Source of the DNA: Periconia sp. R9002
Lineage: Eukaryota; Ascomycota; Dothideomycetes; Pleosporales; Periconiaceae
Direction of reading: 5' to 3'
Assembly: GCA_023627715.1 (NCBI GenBank)
Contig: JAMAHW010000155.1
Span: 1-39,996, forward strand
DNA: 39,996 bases
Part shown: positions 39,526-39,996 of the stretch, in pieces
Numbering within the stretch: position 1 is the first letter of the stretch
Layout: each line of letters opens with the position of its first letter
Program-made: the position numbers and the translations under genes
The notes under the pieces: generated by a model
The model's input: only the letters and a program-made list of their open reading frames with translations
Database searches by the model: none
What the model was told of the DNA's origin: nothing

Positions 39526-39835
39526 CCGAAGCATTTAGTAAATAGTTAGCCACACTTACTAGCCACATCAATGACTAACCCCGCTCACTTCTTGGGTCTT
39601 CTTCGGTCTTGACTGTCCAGCAGCGAACCTTCCAGTTGCAAGCAACTACAGGAAAGCGCAACCCGCGAGGCGCGGGATGCCCAAAGAAGCCTTGAGGAAC
39701 GAAGGTATGGAGCACATCGTGTGGAGTATAAAGTTGAAGGCTTGTGGATGAGGGCATGCGAGTTTAAAGTTAGATATTGTATGGAATTGATGGGCGAACT
39801 ATATATATATGTGATGTCTGGAGTTAATGAAGGGA
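39526..39835. other. Flank of MULE; one weak minus-strand frame
   Basis: A 60-codon frame with ATG at 39,757 (MPSSTSLQLYTPHDVLHTF) could be a small or first-exon coding region, but no family is recognised and it has no convincing splice site. Otherwise nothing is seen. Confidence 0.3.
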
Positions 39836-39996
39836 CTAATCTATGTTCAGGACCTTTTTGGTAGGCTGACGATGTCGATGTGGTCTATCCACAGGGGGAA
39901 CAGTAGGAGTTAGAGTGGCGGATTGTGGAAGTTGATTTGTAGTGAAAGCAGGTTGGGGTCTAGGTGGTTGTGATTTGGTAGCGTAGTTGGTACGTG
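39836..39996 (-). CDS. C-terminal end of an unidentified gene at the window edge
   Basis: The minus strand is open from the edge to a TAG at 39,836-39,838. The 52-codon tail is Pro/Gln/Thr rich (KSQPPRPQPAFTTNQLPQ, LTPTVPPVDRPHRHRQPTKK) and ends KVLNID. It contains no start because it continues beyond the window. Composition resembles a disordered C-terminus, but chance openness over 160 bp cannot be excluded. Confidence 0.3.
   Translation of the reverse strand, partial: RTNYATKSQPPRPQPAFTTNQLPQSATLTPTVPPVDRPHRHRQPTKKVLNID

Noticed and set aside
1..39996. CRISPR array, prokaryotic operons or ribosome binding sites
   Set aside because: The gene structures, introns and families are fungal; the only regular short-period array is the ankyrin coding repeat.

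Overview
The window is nuclear DNA of a filamentous ascomycete (Pezizomycotina). Genes carry short introns of about 42-68 nt, usually with a GTRNGT-like donor, a CTAAC-type branch site and an AG acceptor. HET-domain and HET-NACHT-ankyrin genes, a Zn2Cys6 regulator, a fungal rhodopsin-domain receptor and hAT and Mutator-like DNA transposons are present. C-to-T/G-to-A decay typical of repeat-induced point mutation (RIP) is widespread. I cannot name the species; the gene families would fit Dothideomycetes or a related class, which is inference.

Layout. 0-5.7 kb: a copy of a dispersed non-coding repeat family, a DEDDy 3'-5' exonuclease gene (minus) and a three-exon orphan gene (plus). 6.06-12.36 kb: an extremely A+T-rich RIP island ending in a hAT transposase pseudogene whose last ~170 codons are undamaged. 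13.3-15.1 kb: a truncated duplicate of a Zn2Cys6 regulator and a GNAT acetyltransferase whose middle is out of frame. 15.1-18.3 kb: a second copy of the dispersed repeat, two hairpin-like MITEs with TA target sites, a complete five-exon V-ATPase proteolipid gene and a scrap of an NB-ARC gene. 18.5-20 kb: the longer Zn2Cys6 regulator, lacking the third zinc cysteine and the C-terminal half. 21.9-26.2 kb (minus): a rhodopsin-domain membrane protein, a cytochrome P450 pseudogene, and a pseudogene of a fungal protein family that may have a PD-(D/E)XK fold; the last two abut and read through in frame. 27.0-30.75 kb: a HET-NACHT-ankyrin (NLR-type) gene as one continuous frame of about 1,240 codons, interrupted by 11 TAG/TAA stops in the HET-NACHT half and by none in the ankyrin half. 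32.4-34.1 kb: an intact HET gene. 35.4-35.8 kb: a small glyoxalase-fold gene. 36.46-39.53 kb: an apparently intact Mutator-like element with 139-bp inverted repeats and an 826-residue transposase. The right edge holds the end of an unidentified reading frame.

The region reads as an accessory, transposon-rich compartment. Self/non-self recognition genes (HET, NACHT-ANK, NB-ARC) lie among repeats and show graded RIP damage, while housekeeping-like genes (V-ATPase subunit c, exonuclease, glyoxalase fold) remain spliceable and open. The strongest observations are the nonsense-only, half-gene damage of the NLR, the P450 whose decay can be resolved to three single-base lesions, the regulator duplication with a Cys-to-Gly change in its zinc cluster, and the undamaged Mutator-like element in a RIP-competent background.
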